Assembly: GCF_022682495.2 (NCBI RefSeq)
Contig: NW_026527500.1
Span: forward strand, 429,083-493,082
Source: Desmodus rotundus
Lineage: Eukaryota; Chordata; Mammalia; Chiroptera; Phyllostomidae
Length of the DNA stretch: 64,000 nucleotides
Reading direction: 5' to 3'
Shown piece by piece: positions 54,556 through 64,000 of the stretch. Position numbers and translations under genes: made by a program. Position 1 is the stretch's first letter. Every line of letters begins with the position of its first letter. The notes below the pieces were generated by a model. It saw only the letters and a list, made by a program, of their open reading frames with translations, did not search any database and was not told the DNA's origin.

Positions 54556-57500
54556 ATGAATAAATACCTATCGATAATAACCTTGAACGTAAATGGATTA
54601 AATGCTCCAAACAAAAGACATAGAAGAGCTGAATGGATAAGAAAGCAGGACCCACACATATGCTGCCTACAAGACACCCACCTCAGGACAGAAGACCTAA
54701 CAGAAAGAAAGTGAAGGGCTGGAAACAAATATTCCAAGCAAATGGACAGGAAAAAAAATGAAGAGTTAGCCATATTCATATCAGACAAAATAGACTTGAA
54801 AAAAAGGACCATAAAGAGAGATCCAGATGGTGACTTCATAATACTCAAAGGAAGAATCCACCAAGAACACGTAAACATTGTAAATGTATATACTCCCAAC
54901 ATAGGAGCACCCAAATACATAAAGAAAATCTTGGAGGACTTCAAGAAAGATATTGACAGCAACACAATTATAGTAGGGGATTTTAATACCCTACTGTCAA
55001 AGATGGACAGATCTTCTAAACAAAATATCAACAAGGATATTGTGGCATTGAACAAGGCCTTGGATGAAATGGACTTAACTGATATATATAGAGCCTTTCA
55101 TCCCAAAGAAGCAAAATACACATTCTTTTCAAATGCACATGGAACATTTTCAAAGACAGACCACATGATAGGACACAAAGCAAGCCTCAACAAATGCAAG
55201 GAAATTGAAGTCATATCAAGCATTTTCTCTGACCATAAGGGATGAAACTAGAAACAAATCTCAAGGAAAAAAAAAAAAAACCCAAACACTAAAAAACATG
55301 GAGATTGAATAGCATGCTATTAAACAATGAATGGGCGAAAAATGAGGTCAGAGAAGAAATCAAAAAGTTTCTGGAAACAAACAAAAATGAACTCACAACA
55401 ACCCAAAACCTATGGGATACAGCAAAGGCAGTCCTGAGAGGGAAGTTCATAGTGATACAGGCCTACCTAAAAAAAATAGAAACAGCTAAAATAAAGAACC
55501 GAACCATACACCTACAAGAGCTCGAGGAACAACAACAAAGACAGCCCAGAGCAAGTACAAGGAAGGAAATAACCAAGATCAGAGCAGAACTAAATGACAT
55601 AGAGACTAAAAGCACAATTGTAAGGATCAACGAATCCAGGAGCTGGTTCTTTGAAAAGATAAACAAAATCGACAAGCCCTTAAGCAGACTCATCAAGAAA
55701 AAAGAGAGGGGACCAAATAAATACAATCAGAAATGAAAGAGGAGAGACTACAACGGATACCACTGAGATACAAAGGATTTTAAGAAGTTACTAGGAAAAA
55801 CTGTATGCCAGAAAGTTTGAAAACCTAGATGAAATGGACAAATTTCTAGAAAAATATAACTTTCCAAAACTAAATGAGGAAGAAGCACGAAGCCTGAACA
55901 GACCAGTGACACCTGATGAAATTGAAACAGTAGTCAAAAAGCTTCCGACACGCAAAAGCCCTGGACCAGATGGTTTCACAGGAGAATTCTACAGAGCATT
56001 TAAGGGGTGCTAACCGCCATCCAACACAGATTATTTCAAAAAACTCAAGAAGATCGAAGACTCCCAAACTCCTTTTACAAAGCCAACATCATCCTAATCC
56101 CAAAACCAGACAAAGACATAACAAAGAAAGAAAACTTCAGGCCAATATCACTGATGAACACAGATGCTAAAATCCTCAACAAAATATTGGCAAACCGCAT
56201 CCAGCAATACATTAAAAAGATCATACACCATGACCAAGTGGGATTCATCCCAGGGATGCAAGGATGGTACAATATTTGCAAATCAATCAACATAATACAC
56301 CACATAAACAAAAACAAAGACAAAAACCACTTGACCATATCAATAGATGCAGAAAAAGCATTTGATAAGGTACAGCACCCATTTATAATAAAAACCCTCA
56401 ACAAAGTGAGAATTGAGGGAGTATTCCTCAACATAATAAAGGCCATATATGAGAGACCTACAGCCAACATCATACTCAATGGACAGAAACTTAGAGCTTT
56501 CCCACTAAAATCAGGAACAGGACAAGAATGCCCTCTCTCACCACTCCTATTCAACATAGTATTGGAAGTCCTAGCCACAGCAATCAGACAAGAAAAAGAA
56601 ATAAAAGGCATCCAAATTGGAAAGGAGGAAACAAAACTGGCATTGTTTGCAGATGACATGAGAGTATACATAGAAAATTTCATAGACTCCGCAAAAAACT
56701 ACTCGACCTTGTAAATGAAATTGGCATAATATCCAGATACAAAGTCAATACTCAGAAATCAAAGGCATTTTTGTACACCAACCATGAAACATCAGAAACA
56801 GAAATCAGGAAAAATAAAATCCCATTTGGTAGAGCAACAAGAAAAATAAAGTACCTAGGAATAAACCTAACCAAGGAGGTAAAAGACCTGTACTCAGGAA
56901 ACTATACAACACTGAAGAAAGAAATTAAGAAAGACACAGACAAATGGAAGCATGTCCTGTGCTCATGGATTGGTTGAATTAACACCATCAAAATGGCCAT
57001 ACTACTCAAAGTGATTTATAGATTCAATGCAATCCCTATTAAAATACCCATGGCATGTTTTACAGACATAGAAGGAACATTTCAGAAATTTATGTGGAAC
57101 CATAAATGACGTTGAATAGCTGCCGCAATTTTGAGCAAGAAGAACAATGTAGGGGGGATCACAATACTTGATATCAAAATGTATTACAAGGCTAGTGTAA
57201 TAAAAAAACATCCTGGTACTGACATAAAAATGGGCACATAGACCAATGGAACAGAACTGAGAGCCCACAAATAAACCCAAGTCTCTAAAGTGAGTTAATA
57301 TTTGACAAACGGAGAAGCAGCATAAAATGGAGCAAAAATAGCCTCTTCAAAAATGGTGTTGGGAGATCTGGACAGCTACATGGAAAAAAAAAGAAACTTG
57401 ATCACCAACGTACACCATACACAAAAATATATTCAGGGTGGATAAAAGCCTGCGATATAGGTCATAACAGCATAAAAGCCCTAGAGGAAAATATCAGACA

Positions 57501-58366
57501 TTACACACAGCAACGTCTTCATGGATATGTCCCTTAAAGCAAGTGACATGAAGGAAAGAATAAACAAATGGGGCCTCACCAAATTAAAAAGCTTCTGCAT
57601 GGCTAAAGAAAAGCGCACGATAATGAAAAGAGAACCAACTATCTGGAAAAACATATTTGTCAATGATACTTCGGACAAGGGTGTGATCTCCAAAGTACAT
57701 AAAGAACTCACATGATTCTGGTCGAGGAAGACAAAAAAGCCCAATTTAAAAAAATGGGCAAAAGACTTGAACAGACAGTTCTCCAAGGAGGACATACAGG
57801 GGGCCCAAAGACATATGAAAAGATGCTCAGCATCACTAGCCATTAGAAAGATGCAAATTAAAACCACAAGGAGATACCACCTCACACCAGTCAGAGTGGC
57901 CAACATAAACAAACCAACAAACAAGGGTTGGAGAGGGTGAGGAGATAAGGGAATCCTTGTGCACTGTTGGTGGAAATGCAGACTGGTGTGGGCGCTGTGG
58001 AAAACAGTGTGGAATTTCCTCAGAAAACCGAAAATGGAACTGCCTTTTGACTCAGCAATTCCAGTGCTGGGATTATACCTTAAGGATTCTGAAATACCGA
58101 TTGCAAAGAAACTATGCACTCCAATGTTCATAGCAGCACAATTTACAATAGCCAAGTGCTGGAAGTAACCTAAGTGCCCATCATCAAGTGAGTGGAGCAA
58201 AAAACTACGGTACATTTACACAATGGAATTCTACACAGCAGAGAGAAAGAAGGAGCTTATGCCCTTTGTGACAGCATGGATGGAACTGGGGAGCATTATG
58301 CTAAGTGAAGTAAGCCAGATGGTGAGGGACAAATACCATATGATCTCACATTCAACTGGAACATAG
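54556..58366 (+). pseudogene. L1-B ORF2 (endonuclease/reverse transcriptase), broken
   Basis: The start reads MNKYLSIITLNVNGLNAP, then CCLQDTH where CLQETH is usual, so the catalytic Glu appears replaced by Asp. The endonuclease block 54,742-55,245 includes SNTIIVGDFNTLLSKMDRSS and ends SDHKG. The linker block is 55,305-55,736. The RT block 56,007-56,714 has the Asp motif FADDMRVY at about 56,646-56,669. C-terminal blocks continue to TAG at 58,364-58,366. At least four frame breaks are present (about 54,720, 55,245, 56,005, 56,715). Confidence 0.92.
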
Positions 58367-58594
58367 TGAGCAAAAGAAAATAAGCAAACAAAATATAACC
58401 AGAGAGACTGATATTAAGAACAATCTATCGATAGCTGAGTGGAGGACGGAGAGGGGAAAGAACACATGGACTAAATCAAGGGGGAGTGTGGAGGCGGGGG
58501 AGGGAGATGGGTTTGGCTGGGGTGAGGTAGACGAGTGGGGAGAAAAATGCAGACAACTGTAACTGAACAACAATAAAGTAATTAAAAAAAAAAA
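58367..58594 (+). terminator. L1-B 3' UTR and A tail
   Basis: A G-rich run (about 58,480-58,545) is followed by the polyadenylation signal AATAAA near 58,571 and a short A tail. The G-rich run is a conserved property of L1 3' UTRs and can form quadruplexes (general knowledge). Confidence 0.8.
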
Positions 58595-58720
58595 CCTTCT
58601 TTCTATTTGTCTCAATTCTGCTCACAGAAACCTATCTCTGAAAATTTTTTAAGGCAATGAGAGAAGAGGGTATATCTTCAGTAACTATTTTCCCTGACCA
58701 TAGTCCTGAGTAGGGTATAG
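58595..58720. other. Short unassigned spacer
   Basis: About 125 bases between the L1-B tail and an older L1. Nothing recognised. Confidence 0.4.
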
Positions 58721-59690
58721 AATTTGGTTGTCTGCCTTGTTGGTGTTGAGTTGTATTAAGTTCTTCATATATTTTGGAAATTAATCATTTAATCAGAGGT
58801 GTTATTGGCAAATATGTTCTCCCATGCAGTGGGTTCCCAATTCATTTCATTGATTTTTTTCGTTTGTTTGTTTTTGCTGTGCTGAAGCTTTTTAGTTACA
58901 TGTAGTCCCATTTGTTTATTGTTTCCTTTATTTCCATTGCCCCAGTAGACATATTTGCAAAAATATTGCTGCATGAGGTGTCTGAGCTTTACTGCCTATG
59001 TTTTCTACTAGGATTTTTGTGGTTCTGTGACTTACAATTAAGTATTTTATCCATTTCAAGTTTATTCTTGTGTATGGTGTAAGTTGATAGTCTATCTGTT
59101 TTTGTTTGTTTGTCTGTTTGTTTGTTTTTTGGCTTGTGCCAGTCCAGATTTCCCAATACCATTTATTGAAGAGACTGTTTATATTCCATCACATGCTATT
59201 GCCTACTTTGTCAACTATTAATTGACCACAAAGTCACGCACTGGTTTCTGGGCTCCCTGTTGTGTTCCATTGATCATGCCTGTTCTTACACCAGTATGAA
59301 GCTATTTTGATTAGAGCAGTTTTGCAGTATAGTTTGATAGTTGGTAGCGTGATTTCTCCAACTTTGTTCTTCTTCCTCAGGATTACTGAGGCCATTTGGG
59401 GATATTACTTGGCCCCGTATACATTTTTGGAATATTTGTTCTAGTTATGTGAAATATGTCATTGGCATTTTAATAGGAATTACATTGAATCTCCAGGTTG
59501 CTTTGGGTATTGTGGACCCATTAATGATGTTAATTGTTTCAGTTCATGAACACAGTATGTATTTCTACTTGTTTGTGTCTTCCTCTATGCCTTTCTTCAA
59601 TTTCTTGCAAGTTTTTGAGTGCAGGCCTTTTACGTCCTTAGTTGAGTTCATTCCTAGGTACCATATTTTTGTTGTTGTTGTCGTGTAGTA
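58721..59690 (-). mobile_element. Older antisense L1 ORF2 C-terminal fragment
   Basis: On + it reads the familiar antisense order (AAGTTCTTCATATATTTTGG, then GCAAATATGTTCTCCCA, then TTTTGGAATATTTGTTC) with many more changes than the other copies, plus short GTTTGTTTG expansions at about 58,861 and 59,103. Both ends are missing. It is probably from an older L1 lineage than the rest of the window. Confidence 0.85.
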
Positions 59691-60014
59691 ATAGTTAATG
59701 GGATTGCTCTATGTCATAGGTGGCTTCAGAGAAAAACATGTCTTATATCTGAAAAACAAGATTAAAAAATTAGCAAAATATCCGACAAAAGGTTATAAAA
59801 ATTATAATCATTCTTAGTTCATTCAATTCCATAAAATTATTTTCTATCTCAATCATTTGCCAGCAATTCATGAATCCAGCTATTCCCTAGAGCTTTATAA
59901 ATCTTCATTCCTCAGAGCTTTTTAACTGTATAAACTGAAGATGAAACTTACAAAAAAAAAGGTTCAATCTTAAAAGCATCAGCATAAAACGATGACTGTT
60001 CAGTGATGAAACAT
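59691..60014. other. Unassigned AT-rich sequence
   Basis: No gene or repeat recognised. It ends at the left TSD of the twin-primed L1. Confidence 0.4.
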
Positions 60015-60028
60015 AAAAGGTCATGGTC

Positions 60029-60569
60029 TTTCAGGGTTCTTAGGGTATAATCCCAGCAGTGGAATTGCTGGGTCAAAGGGAAGTTCCATATAGCCAAGTA
60101 CTGGAAGCAACCTAAGTGCCCATCAGCAAACGAGTAGATCCAAAAACTATGCTATATTTACACAATGGAATTCTACGCAGCAGAGAGAAAGAAGGAGCTT
60201 ATACCCTTTGCAACAGCATGGATGGAACTGGAGAGCATTATGCTAAGTGAAATAAGCCAGGCGGTGAGGGACAAATACCATATGATCTCACCTTTAACTG
60301 GAACATAAGCAATAGAAGAAAAAAGGAAACAAAATATAACCAGAGACATTGAAGTTAAGAACAATCTAACACTAGCCAGGGGGGAGTGGGGTGGGGACAG
60401 TCGCAAGAGCGGATTACAGGAACTACTATAAAGGACACATGGACAAAATCAAGGGGGAGGGTGGAGGTGGGGGAGGGAGGTGGGTTCAGCTGGGATCGGG
60501 TGGAGGGATGGGGAGAAAAGGCATACAACTGTAATTGAATAACAATGAAAATTTTTAAAAAAAGGAAAA
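60029..60569 (+). mobile_element. Twin-primed L1, 14-bp TSD
   Basis: A 60-base antisense ORF2 segment (60,029-about 60,088, TCAGGGTTCTTAGGGTATAA) is joined to a sense segment (ATAGCCAAGTACTGGAAGC onward) that runs through the ORF2 end and 3' UTR to the A-rich tail. The flanks are AAAAGGTCATGGTC (60,015-60,028) and AAAAGGTCATAGTC (60,570-60,583), one mismatch. Confidence 0.92.
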
Positions 60570-60769
60570 AAAAGGTCATAGTCATGGATATGGTTCATAA
60601 AGCAATCGACAAAGAACATTGCTTCTCTGTAACATAGCATTTTACATTAACAGGACTTAAAAATTAGTTTTGATTCAGGATTGTGTAGAATGCTGGATGT
60701 TTTTATATAACATTCAATATTTATTTAATGGTAAGGATATATACACAATATCAACCTAAGATGTATCCA

Positions 60770-60960
60770 AAGCCACTCTGGTCATGTGGCTCAGTTGGTT
60801 GGAGCATCAGCCCGTGCACCAAAAGTTCACAGGTCTGGTTCTTGGTCAGGACACCTACTTAAGTTTCAGAGTCAAGACCCAGTCAGGTCAATGTTTCCCA
60901 TGAATTTTTTTCTCTTTCTAATCTCTTGCTCTCCCTTCTCCTCTCTCTAAAGCCAGTAGG
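60770..60960 (+). mobile_element. VES-like bat SINE
   Basis: A tRNA-derived head with an A-box-like TGGCTCAGTTGG (about 60,786-60,797) and a B-box-like GGTCTGGTTCTTGGTCAGG (about 60,831-60,849), then a CAGTCAGG block and a CTCTC-rich end. The order matches chiropteran VES SINEs as I know them. It is diverged, and no TSD was found. This is the main basis for suggesting a bat. Confidence 0.78.
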
Positions 60961-61770
60961 CATAACCTGGATTGAGGACTTTTGTTAAAGAGTCCAAACC
61001 TGTAGAGAATTACTACGAGTTTATTTGAGCCAAGTTGAATAATAACAATTGCTGAGAAGCAAAGTCACCACAGATTGAGAAAATATTCTGGAGAGTGTTA
61101 GTTTTGCCCCTTGTTTTATACATTATGATGAAAGGAGGAGACATAAGGGGGATATGTGAAATCCAGTTTGAAAATTCTTGAGACTGGATATAAAGTAAAA
61201 TGGATAGAAACATTCTTCTTTGACATGTCTGGGTATAGGATAGTTAACACAGTAATTCACTATATGATAGGGATAACAATGAGGAGTTCTGTGGTCTCTG
61301 GTACAGTAGTTACACCCTGAGGGGTCTGGAGGAAAAAAATACCCTGTCATTTCAAAGTTATGTTATTGTAGATGCAAAAAGACAATAGACAGGCTCCATT
61401 AAGGTAAAGCTCGACCATTGTCAAGGAAGATCCCAGCCTTGGACATGACTGCTTGTCATGTATCACTTTTAGTTAGGAAGTTTTAATTTCAGACCATCCC
61501 ATGTGGTGACTTTATGTCTCCAAGTTTGTAAGGCTCAACCATGTGATTGTAAGGTTTAGTATGTGGGCATACTTTTTCACCCACACCACAAATACAATGC
61601 AGCATAACACAACAATCCCTGTATAATTCACAAATATCAAATCAGTGTACTTCAAAACCTCTCCCTTGCAATAAAATACATACATATGGAGGTGTTTGGG
61701 GCTCTTTGGGACAACCCAAAGTCATCCTTAGGTTAGGAAAACTGTCTTCTGTTAAAATCTAAATGCTGGG
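60961..61770. repeat. Possible old LTR or interspersed repeat, unclassified
   Basis: The phrase GAGTTTATTTGAGCCAA at 61,017-61,033 and the following sequence recall old mammalian LTR-like repeats. I cannot assign a family. No coding signal. Confidence 0.3.
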
Positions 61771-62078
61771 TGATTGTCAAACACCTTGGCCAAAAAGATC
61801 ATATGTCATTATGAGGGAAGGGCAGGTGGGAGCTGAAGCCAACTGCTCATGCACCCAACTGGGACCCCTGGCTCATCTTCTGAGGAACAGAGTGAACAGC
61901 CAACAGAATTCAACTGATACGAGGTTTGGAAGCAAAAGTTTGCAAAGGACCTTTAAAAACACTTATATATTTAAACAATTATATATTTAAAAGGACAATT
62001 ATATACTCCTCATCACATTATTGTTATTCCAAATCCCATACAGCACCCCTCTCTTAATTCATTTTGCCATATTCCTGA

Positions 62079-62508
62079 GGGTTTTTTTTTTTTAATTTAT
62101 TGTTATTCAGTTACAGTTGTCTGAATTTTCTCCCCATCCCTCTACCCAACCCCAGCCAAACCCACCTCCCTCCCCTGCCTCCACCCTCCCGCTTGATTTT
62201 GTCCATGTGTCCCTTTAGTAGCTCCTGTGAACCCCTCTCCCCAGTGTCCCCTCCCCACTCCCCTCTGGCTATTGTTACATTGTTCTTAACTTCAATGTCT
62301 CTGGTTATATTTTGTTTGCTTTTTTCTTTTTTGGGATTATGTTCCAGTTAAAGGTAAGATCATATGGTATTTGTCCCTCACTACCTGGCTTATTTCTCTT
62401 AGCATAATGCTCTCCAGTTCCATCCTTGCTCTTGCAGAGGGCATAAGCTCCTTCTTTCTCTCTGCTGTGTAGAATTCCATTGTGTAAATGTACCATAGTT
62501 TTTTGATC
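62079..62508 (-). mobile_element. Antisense L1 tail inserted in L1-C 5' UTR
   Basis: It begins with a T run (tail), then antisense 3' UTR, then the last ORF2 codons to the phrase ATGTACCATAGTTTTTTGAT at 62,488-62,507. 5'-truncated. No clear TSD was seen. Confidence 0.88.
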
Positions 62509-62632
62509 CCTTACTCTCACTACATCTCACCTTCTAACCTCACATAAGCGCTCTGCTTTCTAAAGCCAGGTCACATTCCTTTTCCTTTCTAATTAGAGTC
62601 TCGTCTCTTTTACACCTTTTATATACAGTGGC

Positions 62633-62667
62633 TATAATATTGTATTATGCTATAATACAATATTATA
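62633..62667. repeat. Perfect 16-bp inverted repeat in L1-C
   Basis: Arms TATAATATTGTATTAT (62,633-62,648) and 62,652-62,667 pair perfectly around GCT. Phrases ATACAGTGG and ATATAGTGG flank it, so it may be a small insertion or a slippage product. Confidence 0.93.
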
Positions 62668-63080
62668 ATATTATATATAGTGGTGAAATATCATGGTTAT
62701 GGAAGTACTTCTCCAAAGGACCTCCCATCTGTTTTCTACTTGTACTTTATATCCCATAGAATACTCCTGCTGTCTTACTCCGTTTCACCTTCGCCCTGGC
62801 CCTGATCACATATAAGACGAGGTGGGAGTTACAAATACAAGTAAACCCCCTGGATGGGAGAACCTACCAATAAAGGAGCCACCAACAGGTAAAGCCCAAA
62901 TACAACAAGAGAGCCCGCACAAACATAAGTGAGGGAAACCTAGAGCATCCATAGCAGGAGATCAGAGAGACCACACCACTGAATCCCACAGAACTCCTAC
63001 CACACAAACCCACCTTACAAAGACAGCTGGCAAAGCAGAACATTGGGGATTGCAGAAACAAACAAAACGAGTTACCTCAA

Positions 63081-63993
63081 ATAGGGAGACAAAGAAAGAA
63101 TGTGCAGTTGAAAGGAATGGAAGACTCCCCAGTAAAAGAGCTAAATTAAATGGAGGCAAACAAACTATCAGTGATAGAATTCAAAAGGATGGTTATAAAG
63201 ATGCTTGAGGAACTCACAGACAACCACAAGGAACTGAGTGAGAACGACAACACTATGAAAAGAAATAGTAACTATAAACAAGAACCAGGAATAAATGAAG
63301 AATACAATTTCTGAAATTAAAAAATACAGTAGATGGAAGTCCAGGCAGGCTGGAAGAAGCAGAGGACTGAACTCATGAGCTGGAAGACAAGGTAGAAAGA
63401 AACACCCAGGCAGACCAAGTGCACACACACACACACACACACAGAGGACAAAAAAATATGAAGATATCTTAAGGGAATTGCAGGACGACATGAACACAAC
63501 AACATTTGAATGGTAGCAATATCAGAAGAAGAAGAAAAGCAGCAAGGGATAGAAACCCTGTTTCAAAAAAAATGACAGAAAACTTCCCAAACCTGGAGAG
63601 GGAAAAGCCATGTGAGTCCAGGAAGCACAGAAGGTCCCAGTCAAAGGGATCCCAAGGAGGCCCACTCCAAGACACGTCATAATTAAAATACCAAGTTTTA
63701 CAGACAAAGAGGGAATCTTAAAGGCAGCAAGGGAGAAACAAGAAGTAACATACAAGGTAACTCTGACAAGACTTGCAGAGCAATTTTCAATAGAAATACT
63801 AGAAGCCAGAAGGGAATGACAAGAAATATTCCAAGTAATGAAAAACAAAGGGCTGCAACCAAGACTACTCTATTCACTATGACTCTCAATTTAAAAGGAA
63901 GGCCAGATAAGGAGCTTCCCAGACAAAAGAAGTGTAAAAGAATACACCTCCTCCAAAACAGCTCTGAAAGAGAAGCTAACGTGTGTGCTCTAA
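63081..63993 (+). pseudogene. L1-C ORF1, strongly decayed
   Basis: The start codon is lost: ATAGGGAGACAAAG replaces ATGGGAAGACAAAG. The coiled-coil part contains a CA microsatellite. The RRM region is barely visible at about 63,500-63,560, and the C-terminal domain (63,700-63,990) is better kept, ending at TAA 63,991-63,993. No intact protein. Confidence 0.78.
63421..63442 (+). repeat. (CA)n microsatellite in L1-C ORF1
   Basis: A short CA run within the coiled-coil coding part, absent from the other ORF1 copies. Confidence 0.95.
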
Positions 63994-64000
63994 AACAAGG

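Larger units (their letters stand above)
52099..58594 (+). mobile_element. L1-B: full-length but inactive L1, about 6.5 kb
   Basis: A complete sense L1: 5' UTR (52,099-53,577), ORF1 (53,578-54,501), 54-base spacer, ORF2 (54,556-58,366) and a 3' UTR ending in AATAAAGTAATTAAAAAAAA at about 58,571-58,590. Stops and frameshifts are scattered, but long blocks remain open, so it is younger than L1-C and the 58.7 kb fragment. No clear TSD was found on comparing about 52,090 with 58,595. Confidence 0.93.
61780..64000 (+). mobile_element. L1-C: older L1, 5' UTR and ORF1, runs off the window
   Basis: Diverged 5' UTR sequence (AGGAACAGAGTGAACAGCCA at about 61,882) leads, after an antisense L1 insertion at 62,079-62,508, to proximal 5' UTR and ORF1 (63,081-63,993). 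ORF2 would begin just beyond the window end. Mutated much more than L1-A or L1-B. Confidence 0.8.

Noticed and set aside
54556..58366. L1-B as a potentially active element
   Set aside because: ORF1 and ORF2 each have several frame breaks, and an endonuclease landmark residue appears changed.
60961..61770. Naming a specific LTR family
   Set aside because: The resemblance is from memory of common phrases only; a library search is needed to name it.

Overview
The window is non-coding mammalian DNA built almost entirely from retrotransposons; I found no host gene. It is probably from a bat. Two tRNA-derived SINEs (about 60,770-60,960 on + and 27,606-27,722 on -) resemble the chiropteran VES family. 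The L1 3' ends also share one lineage type: a G-rich 3' UTR ending in a GAATAACAATAAAA-like tail. Genus cannot be told from sequence reading alone.

Region 1 (1-18,036): a head-to-tail array of five antisense L1 pieces. Each full unit is about 4.16 kb and holds one decayed ORF2 plus the 3' UTR, with no ORF1, no 5' UTR and no unique DNA at the joints. Units U0, U1 and U2 and most of U3 are nearly identical. The 5' part of U3 and all of U4 are clearly older. This L1-ORF2 macrosatellite is the most unusual object in the window.

Region 2 (18,131-26,585): a full-length but dead antisense L1 (L1-F) whose 5' UTR carries a tiny twin-primed L1 insertion, followed by an antisense L1 piece with only 5' UTR and ORF1 (L1-E). 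Everything recognisable as L1 from 1 to 26,585 lies on the - strand.

Region 3 (about 27,290-31,530): a heavily decayed gammaretrovirus-like ERV (ERV-1, +) ending in an LTR-like block. Two purine-rich tracts (31,600-32,092 and 35,165-36,112) flank a nested L1-in-L1 insertion, with target-site duplications readable for both events.

Region 4 (38,110-44,745): a second decayed class-I ERV pol (ERV-2, -). Its reverse-transcriptase start is cut by a + strand L1 ORF2 fragment, which in turn abuts an inverted L1 5' UTR.

Region 5 (46,769-64,000): a short antisense L1 tail, then + strand L1-A (5' UTR, ORF1 with a 3' UTR insertion, and the start of ORF2), a full-length dead L1-B, an older antisense L1, a twin-primed L1, a VES-like SINE and the 5' half of L1-C running off the window.

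Nothing here looks able to mobilise: every ORF1 and ORF2 is broken by stops or frameshifts. The layout fits a long-lived, weakly constrained TE sink such as heterochromatin, a sex chromosome or a piRNA-cluster-like locus, but that is inference. Long antisense ORFs in the array and in the purine tracts are artefacts and are not annotated as genes.
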